A stretch of DNA of 12,284 nucleotides from an uncultured beta proteobacterium (GTDB taxonomy: Bacteria; Pseudomonadota; Gammaproteobacteria; Burkholderiales; Burkholderiaceae), in assembly GCA_903827075.1 (NCBI GenBank), contig CAIKGX010000170.1:1-12284 (forward strand). Direction: 5' to 3'. Below, one piece after another: positions 1-7,142 of the stretch. Both the position numbers and the translations under genes were made by a program. The number at the start of each line of letters is the position of its first letter. Positions within the stretch are counted from its first letter, which is position 1. Below the pieces are notes generated by a model. The model saw only the letters and a program-made list of their open reading frames with translations, was not told the DNA's origin and did not search any database.

Positions 1-1205
1 CCGGACTCATCGACCCGATCAATCAAGATTTGCATGCGTTTGCCTACTTTTTTAGCAAGTCGCTGAATTGAAATATCTTCGGCTTTTGCCATAAACCGGG
101 CACGGCGCTCTTCCCGAATAAGCTCTGGGACCGCATTTTCCAAAGCGTTTGCAGTTGCGCCATCTACTGGTGAATAAGCAAAGCAACCCGCTCGATCGAT
201 CTGGGCTTCATCTAGGAAGTCGAGTAAATATTGAAATTCTTCTTCAGTTTCCCCAGGGAAACCAGCAATAAAAGTGCTACGGATGACCAAATCTGGACAG
301 GCGGCACGCCAAGCCTGTATGCGCTCTATATTCTTCTCACCACTTGCTGGACGTTTCATCCGTTTGAGCACATCGGGATGCGCATGCTGCAAAGGAATAT
401 CTAAATAAGGCAAGACACCGTAACCATGCTCTGAAAACTGGGCCATTAAGGGCAGGATATCGTCCACATGGGGATAGGGATAAACATAGTGGAGGCGAAC
501 CCAAGCTTGATGTTCTCTAGCGATTTGATTAAGGGCATTTACCAAATCGAACATTCTAGTTTTAACTGGTTTGCCATCCCAAAAACCGGTGCGATAGCCA
601 ATATCCACGCCATAGGCACTCGTATCTTGAGATACTACTAGCAGTTCTTTTACACCAGACTCAAATAATTTTTTCGCTTCAAGCAACACTTCACCAATCG
701 GACGCGATACTAGATCACCACGCAAACTTGGAATGATGCAGAAGGTACAGCGATGATTGCAACCTTCAGAAATTTTGAGGTAAGCGTAATGCTTCGGCGT
801 GAGTTTGACTCCAATTGGTGGGAGTAAATCCGTAAAGGGATCATGTGGTTGAGGCAAGTGCAGATGAATTGCTTGCATCACTTCAGCAGTAGCGTGCGGC
901 CCAGTTACAGCAAGGACTTTAGGATGAATGCTTTGAATAAGATCACTACCATCTGCATTCTTGCGCGCACCAAGGCAGCCGGTGACAATGACTTTGCCGT
1001 TCTCAGATAATGCCTCGCCAATTGCAGCCAAACTTTCTTCTACGGCTGAATCTATAAAGCCGCAGGTATTGACAATGACGAGATCAGCGCCAGCGTAGTC
1101 TTTCGATGTCTCATAGCCTTCAGCGCTTAACTGCGTGAGGATGAGTTCAGAATCGACTAAGGCCTTGGGGCAACCCAAGGATACAAACCCTACTTTACCT
1201 GCCAC
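1..1205 (-). CDS. rimO: Ribosomal protein S12 methylthiotransferase RimO (3' end cut by window)
   Basis: This is a radical-SAM enzyme that adds a methylthio group to the conserved aspartate of ribosomal protein S12. About 401 residues are visible and the frame is open to the left edge. The N-terminal MTTase domain opens with VGFVSLGCPKALVDSE and carries Cys12, Cys48 and Cys77 for one 4Fe-4S cluster. The radical-SAM motif SEGCNHRCTFC supplies Cys149, Cys153 and Cys156. The visible part ends around LIDRVDES, where the TRAM domain should begin, so roughly the last 40-60 residues are missing compared with the usual 440-460. The start is GTG at 1205-1203, the only start candidate before an in-frame TAA at 1226-1224. 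It lies two bases after the phaR stop codon with no strong ribosome binding site, so translation is probably coupled to phaR. Family assignment is firm. Confidence 0.96.
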   Translation of the reverse strand, partial: MAGKVGFVSLGCPKALVDSELILTQLSAEGYETSKDYAGADLVIVNTCGFIDSAVEESLAAIGEALSENGKVIVTGCLGARKNADGSDLIQSIHPKVLAVTGPHATAEVMQAIHLHLPQPHDPFTDLLPPIGVKLTPKHYAYLKISEGCNHRCTFCIIPSLRGDLVSRPIGEVLLEAKKLFESGVKELLVVSQDTSAYGVDIGYRTGFWDGKPVKTRMFDLVNALNQIAREHQAWVRLHYVYPYPHVDDILPLMAQFSEHGYGVLPYLDIPLQHAHPDVLKRMKRPASGEKNIERIQAWRAACPDLVIRSTFIAGFPGETEEEFQYLLDFLDEAQIDRAGCFAYSPVDGATANALENAVPELIREERRARFMAKAEDISIQRLAKKVGKRMQILIDRVDES

Positions 1206-1207
1206 AA

Positions 1208-1768
1208 CTATTCTTTTTCTGTATTAGTTGGCTGCGGTGTAAATGGAAAACCACCAAATAAATTTTGTGATCCTTGCATTTGCTCTTGCATTTTGACAAA
1301 GAGCTCTTTGCTCTGATCCATATAATTACCCATCAAGCCTTGCATGAGTGGATTTTGCAGGTTCAACATTTTGGCCCAGGCTTCTGGACTACTGCCCGCA
1401 CCCATTCCTTTGGATTGATCGCCTAATTTGTTATGGATATCCACAAAAGATTGCATGGTCTTTTCAAGATAAGTACCCATTAAGCCTTGCATGGAATTGC
1501 CATAAAAACGAATAATTTGGGAAAGCATTTGGGTTGAGAAAACCGGTGCGCCACCAGCCTCTTCTTCCAAAATGATCTGCAAAAGAATATTGCGTGTTAG
1601 ATCATCATCTGTTTTGGCGTCAACTACGCTAAATACCTCACCTGACATCACCAAGTTTTTAATGTCAGAAAGCGTGACATAAGTACTAGTCTGGGTGTCA
1701 TACAAGCGGCGGTTGGGGTATTTTTTAATCAGTCGGTCTGCGCCGGCTTTTTTTGCACGTGTGGCCAT
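1208..1768 (-). CDS. phaR: Polyhydroxyalkanoate synthesis repressor PhaR
   Basis: PhaR is a cytoplasmic repressor that binds both PHB and DNA. It represses phasin genes, and in Cupriavidus also its own gene, until nascent PHB granules titrate it away. The protein has 186 residues, normal for the family. Residues 13-40 (LIKKYPNRRLYDT, then TYVTLSDI) are the PHB/PHA accumulation regulator DNA-binding domain. Residues 45-85 (FSVVDAKTDDDLTRNILLQ) match the PHB_acc domain. The C-terminal half is Met/Gln-rich and amphipathic, with the hexapeptide MQGLMG at both 93-98 and 142-147. The ATG at 1768-1766 is preceded by a TAGGA site about ten bases upstream. It follows phaB on the same strand after 118 bases that hold a hairpin and a long inverted repeat, so it may have its own promoter. 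rimO follows immediately. Confidence 0.95.
   Translation of the reverse strand: MATRAKKAGADRLIKKYPNRRLYDTQTSTYVTLSDIKNLVMSGEVFSVVDAKTDDDLTRNILLQIILEEEAGGAPVFSTQMLSQIIRFYGNSMQGLMGTYLEKTMQSFVDIHNKLGDQSKGMGAGSSPEAWAKMLNLQNPLMQGLMGNYMDQSKELFVKMQEQMQGSQNLFGGFPFTPQPTNTEKE
1329..1492 (-). repeat. Short direct repeat inside phaR (MQGLMG units)
   Basis: The 17-base stretch at 1329-1345 recurs at 1476-1492 with one mismatch, in the same reading frame and 147 bases (49 codons) apart. Both copies encode MQGLMG followed by a similar amphipathic segment (TYLEKTMQSFVDI and NYMDQSKELFVKM). This points to an internal duplication of a helix in the C-terminal half of PhaR. A role in binding the hydrophobic granule surface is inference. 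Confidence 0.7.
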
Positions 1769-1795
1769 ATTTAAATTTTCCTATCTGTCTCTATT

Positions 1796-1863
1796 GCAAC
1801 GCAACATCGGCATAGTTTATCTCTAGTTTGACCTAAAGGTAAATATGCCGATGTGCGTATTGC
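1796..1863. repeat. Long inverted repeat upstream of phaR, candidate operator
   Basis: A perfect 10-base inverted repeat (CATCGGCATA at 1805-1814, TATGCCGATG at 1844-1853) extends imperfectly outward to 1796 and 1863, giving arms of about 19-20 bases with single-base slips. The arms are separated by 29 bases, and the loop itself holds the small palindrome ACCTAAAGGT at 1831-1840. It lies 28-95 bases upstream of the phaR ATG. No T-tract follows on the minus strand, which argues against a terminator. The best guess is a repressor operator, possibly for PhaR itself; a structured mRNA leader is the alternative. Confidence 0.6.
1814..1843 (-). promoter_or_regulatory. Tentative sigma70-like promoter for phaR
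   Basis: On the minus strand, TTTACC (1843-1838, four of six matches to the -35 consensus) and TAAACT (1819-1814, four of six to the -10) are separated by 18 bases. The promoter would sit almost exactly between the two arms of the inverted repeat, with the downstream arm overlapping the initiation region. The leader to the phaR ATG would be about 40 bases. Both boxes are weak, so this is only a plausible candidate. Confidence 0.25.
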
Positions 1864-1882
1864 ATAAAACACTATTTTAGTG
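1864..1882 (-). terminator. Weak intrinsic terminator after phaB
   Basis: Four bases after the phaB stop codon the minus strand reads CACTA-AAA-TAGTG followed by TTTTAT. That is a 5-bp perfect stem with a 3-base loop and a short U-tract. The stem is short and AT-rich, so termination is probably partial at best. If it works, phaR expression depends mostly on its own promoter. Confidence 0.4.
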
Positions 1883-1886
1883 CGTT

Positions 1887-2627
1887 TTAGCCGGTATGCA
1901 GACCTCCATTTAAGGAAAAGTCTGCGCCAGTAGCATAGCCACCATCTTCAGAAGCAATCCAGCAGCAAATAGAAGCAATTTCGTCGGGAGTACCCAAACG
2001 CTTTACAGGAACTCCAGCCACAATCTTCTCCAAAACATCCTCACGGATCGCTTTCACCATATCTGTACCAATATAACCAGGTGAGACAGTATTGACGGTC
2101 ACACCCTTGGATGCCAACTCCTGTGACAAAGCCATAGTAAATCCGTGCAAACCGGCTTTTGCAGTGGAGTAATTGGATTGTCCAAACTGTCCTTTTTGGC
2201 CGTTTACTGAGGAGATATTGATAATGCGACCCCAGCCGTTATCTGCCATGCCGTCTACTACCTGCTTAGTTACATTAAATAAGGAATTGAGATTGGTATC
2301 AATTACTGCTTTCCAAGCATCTGGAGTCATTTTGCGAAAAACGCTGTCACGGGTAATACCAGCGTTATTGACCAAAATATCTACCCGACCCACTTCAGCT
2401 TTGACTTTATCAAAGGCTGCCACAGTACTATCCCAGTCAGAAACATTACCCTCTGAAGCGATAAAGTCATAACCCAGTACTTTTTGCTCTGCGATCCAGC
2501 GATCCTTGCGCGGTGAATTAGGACCACAACCAGCGATCACTTTGTAACCATCCTTAGATAGGCGTTGACAAATAGAAGTGCCGATACCACCCATACCACC
2601 AGTTACATACGCGATTTTTTGAGACAT
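1887..2627 (-). CDS. phaB: Acetoacetyl-CoA reductase PhaB
   Basis: PhaB is an NADPH-dependent short-chain dehydrogenase/reductase that converts acetoacetyl-CoA to (R)-3-hydroxybutyryl-CoA, the monomer for PHB synthase. The 246 residues match the usual length. Visible features are the Rossmann glycine motif TGGMGGIG at 9-16, NNAG at 87-90, catalytic Ser140, and Tyr153 with Lys157 in YSTAK. The C-terminus ends in a typical SLNGGLHTG. Fatty-acid FabG is the closest alternative, but adjacency to phaC and the QKGQFGQSNYSTAKAG signature favour PhaB. The ATG at 2627-2625 has a good upstream site (AAGGGGAA at 2632-2639). It starts 34 bases after phaC, so the two are probably co-transcribed. Confidence 0.96.
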   Translation of the reverse strand: MSQKIAYVTGGMGGIGTSICQRLSKDGYKVIAGCGPNSPRKDRWIAEQKVLGYDFIASEGNVSDWDSTVAAFDKVKAEVGRVDILVNNAGITRDSVFRKMTPDAWKAVIDTNLNSLFNVTKQVVDGMADNGWGRIINISSVNGQKGQFGQSNYSTAKAGLHGFTMALSQELASKGVTVNTVSPGYIGTDMVKAIREDVLEKIVAGVPVKRLGTPDEIASICCWIASEDGGYATGADFSLNGGLHTG

Positions 2628-2661
2628 TGTGTTCCCCTTGTGTGAATTTTAATTTAATGAA

Positions 2662-4293
2662 TTACGCTGCTGGAGCTGACTTTTCTTTAACGTACTTACC
2701 CGGTGCAGCTTCTAGTTTTTTATATTTAGCGTTACCGAAAGTTTTTTTAGCGGGGATTTGCTCTCCACCAAATTGCTCCAACCACTTTGTATAGTTTGGC
2801 CACCAACTACCTTTAATTTCTTTAGCACCAGCAAGCCACTCATCAGCAGTCTTGGCAATCTGATTATTTTCATAGTAGTAGCGTTTATTTTTTGCTGGTG
2901 GATTAATTACGCCAGCAATATGTCCCGATGCGCCCAAAACAAAACGATTCTTTCCTTTGAGAATATGGGTGGACTCATAGGCAGATTTCCAGGGAACAAT
3001 ATGGTCTTCATGTGACGCATAAATGTATGCTGGACAATGAATTTTTCCTAGATCGATCTTCTCACCACAGAGTGTGACTGTATTTGGCTTAACCAAATCA
3101 TTTTGCAAATAAGTATGACGTAAGTACCAACAGTACATCGCACCAGGCAAATTAGTGGAGTCGCCATTCCAATACAAGAGATCAAATGGGGGTGGAGAAT
3201 TTCCTTTAAGGTAACCCTCAACTACATAATTCCAGACCAAGTCGTTTGGGCGCAAAAAAGAGAAGGTGTTGCCAAGATCGATGCCCGACATCATTCCGAA
3301 GTTACCACCCTCACCACCAATAGTGCTCTCGCGCATCTTCACCATGGTTTCATCGATAAAGACATCCAATATTCCAGTGTTCGTGAAATCCAATAAGGTG
3401 GTAAACAATGTCAGGCTGGCTATAGAGCTATCTTTACGGGCTGCTAACACAGCGACTGCTGAAGCGGTAAGCGTGCCGCCAACGCAAAAACCGAGAATGT
3501 TAATTTGCTTGGTGCCGCCAATGTCTTTCACGACATCAATTGCCCGAATGACGCCTTTACCAACATAGTCCTCCCAAGATACCTGCGCCATAGAAGCATC
3601 TGGATTTTTCCAGGATACTAAAAAGACGGTATGCCCTTGGCTCACCATATGGCGCACCACAGAATTATCTGGCTGCAAATCTAAAATATAGTACTTATTG
3701 ATACACGGTGGCACCATTAAGTAAGGACGCTCAAAAACGGTCTCCGTTAAAGGCGTGTATTGAATGATTTCAAATAACTCACAGCGGAAAACCACTTGGC
3801 CTTCGGTAGTGGCAATATTTTTGCCAACCTCAAAAGCGGTCTCATCTGTTTGAGAGACCTTCCCTTTTTTCATATCGCCTAATAGATTGACGATACCGTT
3901 TTGAATCGACTGGCCTTGCGTACTAATAATGTTTTCCAAAACTTCCGGATTAGTGGCAATGAAATTAGATGGTGATAAAGCGTCGATCATCTGCTCAGTA
4001 GTGAACAGAATTTTTTGTCTTGCCTTTTCGTCGGTATCAACCGCTTTTGCCAATTCCATCAAATGCTTGGAATTGAGTAAGTAGGTGGCGGCAATAATCT
4101 TGCTCCAGGATGAATGCCACGCCTTCCCAGCAAAGCGACGATCCTTCAACTCAATCGCTTCAGGATTGGTTGCGAGGTGTGCTAATTCAGTGAAATATTC
4201 TTTTTGTATTTCCGCCAGACGCTCCGGTGGAATCATCGCCATATGGTGTGGCGCCAAAGAAGGTGCAACACCAGAATTCATGCCTGCAAACAT
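2662..4293 (-). CDS. phaC: Class I poly(3-hydroxybutyrate) synthase PhaC
   Basis: PhaC polymerises (R)-3-hydroxybutyryl-CoA into PHB at the granule surface, releasing CoA. The 543-residue protein has the N-terminal synthase domain followed by an alpha/beta-hydrolase core. The lipase-like box is GFCVGG, with nucleophile Cys270. Asp430 (in HEDHIVPW) and His458 (in GASGHIAGV) complete the triad. Their spacing matches Cys319, Asp480 and His508 of the Cupriavidus enzyme, recalled from memory, with about 50 residues fewer at the N-terminus. The short N-terminus is real, not a start error: the ATG at 4293-4291 is the first start after an in-frame TAA at 4305-4303. An AAGAG site lies about five bases upstream. 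No phaE or phaA is nearby, consistent with a single-subunit class I enzyme. Confidence 0.97.
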   Translation of the reverse strand: MFAGMNSGVAPSLAPHHMAMIPPERLAEIQKEYFTELAHLATNPEAIELKDRRFAGKAWHSSWSKIIAATYLLNSKHLMELAKAVDTDEKARQKILFTTEQMIDALSPSNFIATNPEVLENIISTQGQSIQNGIVNLLGDMKKGKVSQTDETAFEVGKNIATTEGQVVFRCELFEIIQYTPLTETVFERPYLMVPPCINKYYILDLQPDNSVVRHMVSQGHTVFLVSWKNPDASMAQVSWEDYVGKGVIRAIDVVKDIGGTKQINILGFCVGGTLTASAVAVLAARKDSSIASLTLFTTLLDFTNTGILDVFIDETMVKMRESTIGGEGGNFGMMSGIDLGNTFSFLRPNDLVWNYVVEGYLKGNSPPPFDLLYWNGDSTNLPGAMYCWYLRHTYLQNDLVKPNTVTLCGEKIDLGKIHCPAYIYASHEDHIVPWKSAYESTHILKGKNRFVLGASGHIAGVINPPAKNKRYYYENNQIAKTADEWLAGAKEIKGSWWPNYTKWLEQFGGEQIPAKKTFGNAKYKKLEAAPGKYVKEKSAPAA

Positions 4294-4306
4294 ATTGATC
4301 TCTTAA

Positions 4307-4335
4307 ATTATTTATAGACATTCTCATGCTATCAA
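4307..4335 (-). promoter_or_regulatory. Candidate sigma70 promoter for phaC
   Basis: The minus strand carries TTGATA (4335-4330, five of six to -35) and AATAAT (4312-4307, five of six to -10) with an ideal 17-base spacer. It lies in the 106-base gap between pgeF and phaC. The -10 box ends only 13 bases before the phaC ATG, so the leader would be about 6-8 bases and the AAGAG site would be partly lost. That makes the call uncertain despite the good boxes. An overlapping TATAAA at 4316-4311 has no good -35. Confidence 0.4.
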
Positions 4336-4399
4336 GGCTGAATAGTTATACGCACTAACCCTAGCCCTTAGGAGAAGATAGTGATAACCCGAACAAAAA

Positions 4400-5173
4400 T
4401 TATTTAGTCAGCCAAATTAAGGTGGCAAAGCGACCCGTTTGCCCATCACGACGGTAGGAGAAGAAATGAGATTGATCGGAGTAGGTACAGGATTCTCCGC
4501 CCTCGATCCTGCTAATCCCAATCGCATTGAGGCGGCTTTGGGCTAATAGATAGAGGTTAGCTAAAAACTTGCCTGGCTTATTTTGAATAGGTACAAATGC
4601 TTGGGCCGGAATGGGGGCTTGCTTCATGAATGCGTCCATGACATCGGCACCAACCTCAAAGGAATCAGGACCAATGGCTGGTCCCAACCACACTGAAATA
4701 TCAGCAGCTAGTAGCTCAGCTTGTAATGACTGCATTGCAGCTACCGTATTTTCTAGGACACCATTGCATAAACCCCGCCATCCAGCATGGGCTGCACCAA
4801 TCACATGGCCATCGATGCTGGCAAACAGTACTGGCAAACAGTCGGCCGTCAAAATAGCAAGTACCTCATTGGGAATATTGCTCACAGCAGCATCCGCTTC
4901 GATATCTAAATTGCCAGTAGCCTGTCTAGCGAAAGGGGTGCTTACTTGAGTGCCGTGAGTCTGTTTTAACCAAATCGGTGTGCCCGGAAGCTCTCTTAAT
5001 AGGATGGAGCGGTTTTTAATCACATTTTCAATGTCATCACCCACATGGTCGCCTAGATTCAAGGATTGGTATGGCTCACTGCTTATCCCACCATGACGAG
5101 TAGTCACAATAGCCCCGACTGATTTGGGCTTGCCCTCCCAATTAGGAAAGATCCAAGACTTATCGATGGTCAT
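4400..5173 (-). CDS. pgeF: Purine nucleoside phosphorylase / peptidoglycan editing factor PgeF (YfiH family)
   Basis: This is a member of the Cu-oxidase_4 (YfiH/YlmD/LACC1) family. Members phosphorolyse adenosine and inosine, and E. coli YfiH is reported to correct misincorporated serine in peptidoglycan precursors. The 257 residues are full length. The metal-site residues are His73 (KQTHGT), Cys112 (TADCLPV) and His129 (AAHAGWRG), at nearly the spacing of E. coli YfiH. The C-terminal CTYSD...FFSYRRDG motif is also typical. The ATG at 5173-5171 lies inside the end of rluD (14-base overlap) without a clear ribosome binding site, so translation is probably coupled. The older label 'laccase domain protein' should not be read as laccase activity. 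Confidence 0.93.
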   Translation of the reverse strand: MTIDKSWIFPNWEGKPKSVGAIVTTRHGGISSEPYQSLNLGDHVGDDIENVIKNRSILLRELPGTPIWLKQTHGTQVSTPFARQATGNLDIEADAAVSNIPNEVLAILTADCLPVLFASIDGHVIGAAHAGWRGLCNGVLENTVAAMQSLQAELLAADISVWLGPAIGPDSFEVGADVMDAFMKQAPIPAQAFVPIQNKPGKFLANLYLLAQSRLNAIGISRIEGGESCTYSDQSHFFSYRRDGQTGRFATLIWLTK

Positions 5174-6197
5174 TCTGAATGGATGCCAATAAAGCGGCTT
5201 CTTGTGGCAGATCTGACTCAGTCATCGCCACTTGCGCCAATAGCCCATGTAAGTCTGCTGGTGGTAATCGAAACCAGGTCATTGTCTCTAAAGAGCTGGG
5301 GTGCTGCAAACTTAAAGCATAGGCATGTAAAGCCTGGCGCTCAAACGGAAGGGATTTAGCTGCGCCGGGGGTTCTTTTTCGATATACGGGATCCCCTAGC
5401 AAAGGGAAACCTAATGACTCCAAATGCACCCGAATTTGATGGGTACGGCCTGTTTCAAGCCGACATTCAAGCAAAGCCACTGGACTTGTCAAAAAATGAC
5501 CTTTAGCTAAACGTCTAAATAGTGTTGCAGCTGGCTTTCCCTGCGATGAGCCTGCAGCCATTCTGAGGCGATCGCGTTGATCACGACCCACGGTAGCCAA
5601 TACCTTACCTTGAGAAGGTGCTTCTCCCCAAACCCAGGCTAAATAGCGTCGCCCTACTGTTCTTTCTTGCAACTGTCTTACCAGGGCAGTTTGCGCTATA
5701 CCCGTTCGAGCCACCACCATCAAGCCGGATGTATCTTTATCCAGTCGATGAACAATTCCAGCGCGGGGTAAATGCTTTAACTCTGGATAGTGATAAAGCA
5801 GTGCATTGAGTAAGGTTCCAGTCCAATTGCCGGCTGCTGGATGGACTACTAAACCTGGTGGCTTATTGATCACAATCAGGGATTCGTCTTCATAGACGAT
5901 GTCCAATGGGATATTTTCAGGGCCAAAAGCAAATTGCTCAGGCATTTCCTGTGGAAATACTTTGATGCTTTCTCCACCACGTAACAAATGACGGGATTTG
6001 GTGACTTTGCCATCTACCGTCACGGCCCCTGCCTCGACCCAGGCTTTCAGACGATTGCGGGAATAATCAGGTAAAGCAGCTGCTAAGATCTTATCCAAGC
6101 GCTCGCCATCCACATCATGGGGAATTTCTAGAGCAATGAAATCCTCTTCATCGATATAATCAATGGGATTCGATTCGGGAGTATGCGGCAATGCCAC
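5160..6197 (-). CDS. rluD: 23S rRNA pseudouridine synthase RluD
   Basis: RluD isomerises uridines in helix 69 of 23S rRNA (1911, 1915 and 1917 in E. coli numbering) during 50S maturation. In the 345 residues, an S4 RNA-binding domain lies around 30-85 (ERLDKILAAALPDYSRNRLKAWV). The RluA-type catalytic domain follows, with HRLDKDTSGLMVV and catalytic Asp153. The motif RTHQIRVHL is at 251-259. The start is GTG at 6197-6195; an in-frame TAA lies 18 bases upstream. The N-terminus has about 15-20 acidic residues more than E. coli RluD. It overlaps pgeF and is divergent from bamD, the same grouping as E. coli rluD-yfiH beside bamD. RluC is the main alternative, but context favours RluD. Confidence 0.93.
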   Translation of the reverse strand: MALPHTPESNPIDYIDEEDFIALEIPHDVDGERLDKILAAALPDYSRNRLKAWVEAGAVTVDGKVTKSRHLLRGGESIKVFPQEMPEQFAFGPENIPLDIVYEDESLIVINKPPGLVVHPAAGNWTGTLLNALLYHYPELKHLPRAGIVHRLDKDTSGLMVVARTGIAQTALVRQLQERTVGRRYLAWVWGEAPSQGKVLATVGRDQRDRLRMAAGSSQGKPAATLFRRLAKGHFLTSPVALLECRLETGRTHQIRVHLESLGFPLLGDPVYRKRTPGAAKSLPFERQALHAYALSLQHPSSLETMTWFRLPPADLHGLLAQVAMTESDLPQEAALLASIQNDHR

Positions 6198-6217
6198 GCT
6201 TAAAGGGCCTTTTAGTT

Positions 6218-7111
6218 ATGTCGGACGTTATTTCAGACGCCAGTTTAAGGCTTACTGCCATTGCTCAGCCATCTGCGCAAAAAAATCCGCGCTCATTTAA
6301 AGCCATTTCTATCACTCTGATGCTGGTAGCAAGTGCTGCCATCCTCTTATTGAGTGGCTGTGCAGGTAGCGATGGCCAAAAAGACGACACTGACATTTGG
6401 TCAGAAACCAAGCTGTATTCCGAAGCAACCGATAAACTCAATGACGCTGATTTTGCTAAATGCGGCAAGTATTTTGATAAGCTGGAAGCTCGTTTTCCTT
6501 TTGGGCCTTACTCTCAACAGGCTCAGATCAATGCAGCCTATTGCTACTGGAAAGCCCAAGAACAAGCGCAAGCTTTGGTCGCCATTGATCGCTTTATCAA
6601 ACTGCATCAAGGTAGCCCTAATTTAGACTACGCCTATTACCTCAAGGGTCTGATCACTTTTAATGACGACTTAGGCTGGCTTGGTAAATTTACTGGGCAA
6701 GATTTGAGTGAACGAGATCCCAAGGCAGCGAGAGAAGCCTTTGAATCATTCAAAGTGGTAGTTGAAAGATTCCCCGATAGTAAGTACGCCCCAGATGCTC
6801 TGGATCGTATGCGTTATATCGTCAACTCATTAGCCGAGGCTGATGTCATCGTTGCTCGCTTCTACTATCAACGCGGCGCCTATTTAGCTTCAGCTAACCG
6901 TGCGCAATTAGTCATTCGGGATTACGATCGTGCGCCCGCAGTTGAAGAGGCGCTTTATATCCTAATAAAGTCTTATGAAAAGCTGGGTATGAATGATCTT
7001 GCGGCTGATGCACTACGCGTTTATCAATTGAACTTTCCTGATGGGGAAATGTTAGCCTCAGGCCAACGCGCTAAAAAAGAGCGCAGGTGGTGGCAGTTCT
7101 GGAATAAGTAA
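6218..7111 (+). CDS. bamD: Outer membrane protein assembly factor BamD (lipoprotein)
   Basis: BamD is the essential outer-membrane lipoprotein of the BAM complex that folds beta-barrel proteins with BamA. The hydrophobic segment SITLMLVASAAILLLSG precedes a lipobox LLSG-C, followed by five TPR repeats (WSETKLYSEATDKL, then FPFGPYSQQAQINAAYCYWK). The C-terminus is RRWWQFWNK. I chose the ATG at 6218. An in-frame ATG at 6191 adds nine residues and has a better GGGAG site, but it would overlap the divergent rluD start. From 6218 the lipidated Cys is residue 48, so the stretch before the hydrophobic core is unusually long. A third ATG at 6320 would leave no positive n-region and is unlikely. A strong hairpin begins at its stop codon. 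Confidence 0.93.
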   Translation: MSDVISDASLRLTAIAQPSAQKNPRSFKAISITLMLVASAAILLLSGCAGSDGQKDDTDIWSETKLYSEATDKLNDADFAKCGKYFDKLEARFPFGPYSQQAQINAAYCYWKAQEQAQALVAIDRFIKLHQGSPNLDYAYYLKGLITFNDDLGWLGKFTGQDLSERDPKAAREAFESFKVVVERFPDSKYAPDALDRMRYIVNSLAEADVIVARFYYQRGAYLASANRAQLVIRDYDRAPAVEEALYILIKSYEKLGMNDLAADALRVYQLNFPDGEMLASGQRAKKERRWWQFWNK

Positions 7112-7138
7112 AGCAAAGTTTTAGCTGCTTTACTTATT
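7103..7138. terminator. Bidirectional terminator hairpin between bamD and alr
   Basis: A perfect 13-bp stem (7103-7115 pairing with 7126-7138) encloses a 10-base loop. The left arm contains the bamD TAA stop codon at 7109-7111, and the alr stop lies five bases beyond the right arm. On the plus strand it is followed by T-rich sequence (AAGTTTATTTAATTT), fitting termination of bamD. On the minus strand the stem ends in TTATT, which could also stop alr transcription, though with a weaker tail. The stem is AT-rich. Confidence 0.75.
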
Positions 7139-7142
7139 AAGT

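Noticed and set aside
1796..1863. Inverted repeat read as a phaB terminator
   Set aside because: The loop is long and no U-tract follows on the minus strand; the small hairpin at 1864-1882 fits that role better.
4294..4399. Terminator after pgeF from the TTTTTG run and a CCTA/TAGG pair
   Set aside because: No stable stem precedes the T-run and the CCTA/TAGG stem is only four base pairs, so I could not support a terminator.
4611..4949. Plus-strand open frame of 112 codons opposite pgeF
   Set aside because: It lies wholly antisense to a well-supported gene, resembles no family I know, and has codon-shadow composition. The other short plus-strand frames opposite phaB, phaC, alr, rimI, tsaB and the VOC gene were dropped for the same reason.
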